In this document: in pieces, positions 63,640 through 64,000 of the stretch
How positions within the stretch are numbered: the first letter of the stretch is position 1
Layout: each line of letters begins with the position of its first letter
Assembly: GCF_003006155.1 (NCBI RefSeq)
Contig: NZ_CP023559.1
Location: 2,542,001 to 2,606,000, forward strand
Reading direction: 5' to 3'
Origin: Salinicola tamaricis
GTDB lineage: Bacteria; Pseudomonadota; Gammaproteobacteria; Pseudomonadales; Halomonadaceae
Length of the DNA stretch: 64,000 nt
Position numbers and translations under genes: made by a program
The notes under the pieces: generated by a model
What the model was told of the DNA's origin: nothing
What the model saw: the letters and a program-made list of their open reading frames with translations, nothing else
Databases searched by the model: none

Positions 63640-64000
63640 TCAGGCGCTGGGGTCGACCAGTATCTTCACCTGCGCCTTGTCCGCGAGCAGCGCCTCGAAC
63701 CCCTGGCTGACCACGTCGTCCAGGGCGATGCGTGCGGTCACCAGATCCTCGGCGCGGTAGTAGCCCTGCTGCATCAGCGCGATCACCGCGGGGTATATAT
63801 GGCGATAGGCGATGATGCCCTTGAGCGTTCGCTCCTGGATTACCAGTTGGTTGGGGTGGATCGCCGCTTCCGACTCCCAGATGCTGACGATCACCGTCTC
63901 ACCGCCGGGGTGGGTGCTGGCGATCGACTGGTTGAGCACCGCGGGCAGACCGGTCACCTCGAAGGCGACATCGAAGCCGCCGCCGCTGGCCGCCATGAGC
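63640..64000 (-). CDS. Zinc alcohol dehydrogenase, butanediol-dehydrogenase-like (partial, 5' end outside)
   Basis: C-terminal part, about 120 residues, of a medium-chain dehydrogenase: GGFDVAFEVTGLPAVLNQSI, PGGETVIVSIWESEAAIHPN, ERTLKGIIAYRHIYPAVIAL, with the ending DVVSQGFEALLADKAQVKIL. This matches the end of (R,R)-butanediol dehydrogenase-type enzymes. The frame runs off the window end at 64000, so zinc ligands and the NAD motif are not seen. Confidence 0.8.
   Translation of the reverse strand, partial: LMAASGGGFDVAFEVTGLPAVLNQSIASTHPGGETVIVSIWESEAAIHPNQLVIQERTLKGIIAYRHIYPAVIALMQQGYYRAEDLVTARIALDDVVSQGFEALLADKAQVKILVDPSA

Noticed and set aside
1..64000. Insertion sequences, prophage, integron, tRNA or rRNA genes
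   Set aside because: No transposase, integrase or phage protein signatures and no RNA gene sequences were recognised on either strand.

Overview
The window looks like chromosomal DNA from a high-G+C, metabolically versatile gammaproteobacterium, most likely a member of the Halomonadaceae (Halomonas/Salinicola type). This rests on gene content (mesX-mesD type methionine synthase, TRAP and TctABC transporters, a beta-alanine type catabolic block, many LysR regulators beside small catabolic units) and codon use, not on a marker gene. I see no rRNA, tRNA, transposase, phage gene or CRISPR array.

Layout. 1-2.1 kb: TauE-type permease, decayed ArsR regulator, SDR. 2.3-11.3 kb: LysR, then a block resembling the Pseudomonas ethanol-oxidation control region (FIST sensor, hybrid histidine kinase, LuxR-type response regulator, exaC-like aldehyde dehydrogenase, Zn alcohol dehydrogenase). 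This block is split by an SDR/LysR pair flanked by a 108-bp direct repeat of the FIST/kinase junction. 11.3-13.9 kb: mesX-mesD. 14-20.7 kb: NYN protein, MFS/XRE pair, LysR/GST pair, GFA protein, DUF2252, DUF2256. 20.8-28.7 kb: diguanylate cyclase, AraC/SSADH pair, a deletion scar joining two gene tails, lactate dehydrogenase-type FMN enzyme, MscS channel, lipoprotein. 29-34 kb: LysR, TRAP dctPQM and a class II aldolase, in visibly more A+T-rich DNA. 34-41.6 kb: PQQ-type sugar dehydrogenase plus DUF2231, EamA exporter, and a five-gene minus-strand operon (polar amino acid ABC transporter, FAD amine oxidase, IclR). 42-46.9 kb: thiopurine methyltransferase, tctABC with divergent LacI regulator. 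47-53.7 kb: beta-alanine type catabolism (permease, nitrilase, omega-aminotransferase, MmsA, divergent LysR). 53.7-59.4 kb: Na+/solute symporter with DUF3311, M20 amidohydrolase, LysR, amidase. 59.4-64 kb: LysR, SDR, MFS, PhzF, and the 3' end of a butanediol-dehydrogenase-like gene.

Organisation. Most units are a regulator transcribed away from a small catabolic or transport operon, so the window reads as a string of substrate-specific modules. Alcohol oxidation, lactate oxidation, beta-amino acid degradation and organic-acid uptake all feed central C2/C3 metabolism.

Quality caveat. About 20 of some 58 genes carry frame shifts (about 30 in total) with no accompanying nonsense mutations, and the shifted frames stay well conserved. 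Several lie in G or C runs. I read most of these as consensus errors in the assembly and annotate the genes across the shift. Only the ArsR gene and the two gene tails at 24.7-25.0 kb look truly decayed. All calls come from reading the sequence; no database search was run.
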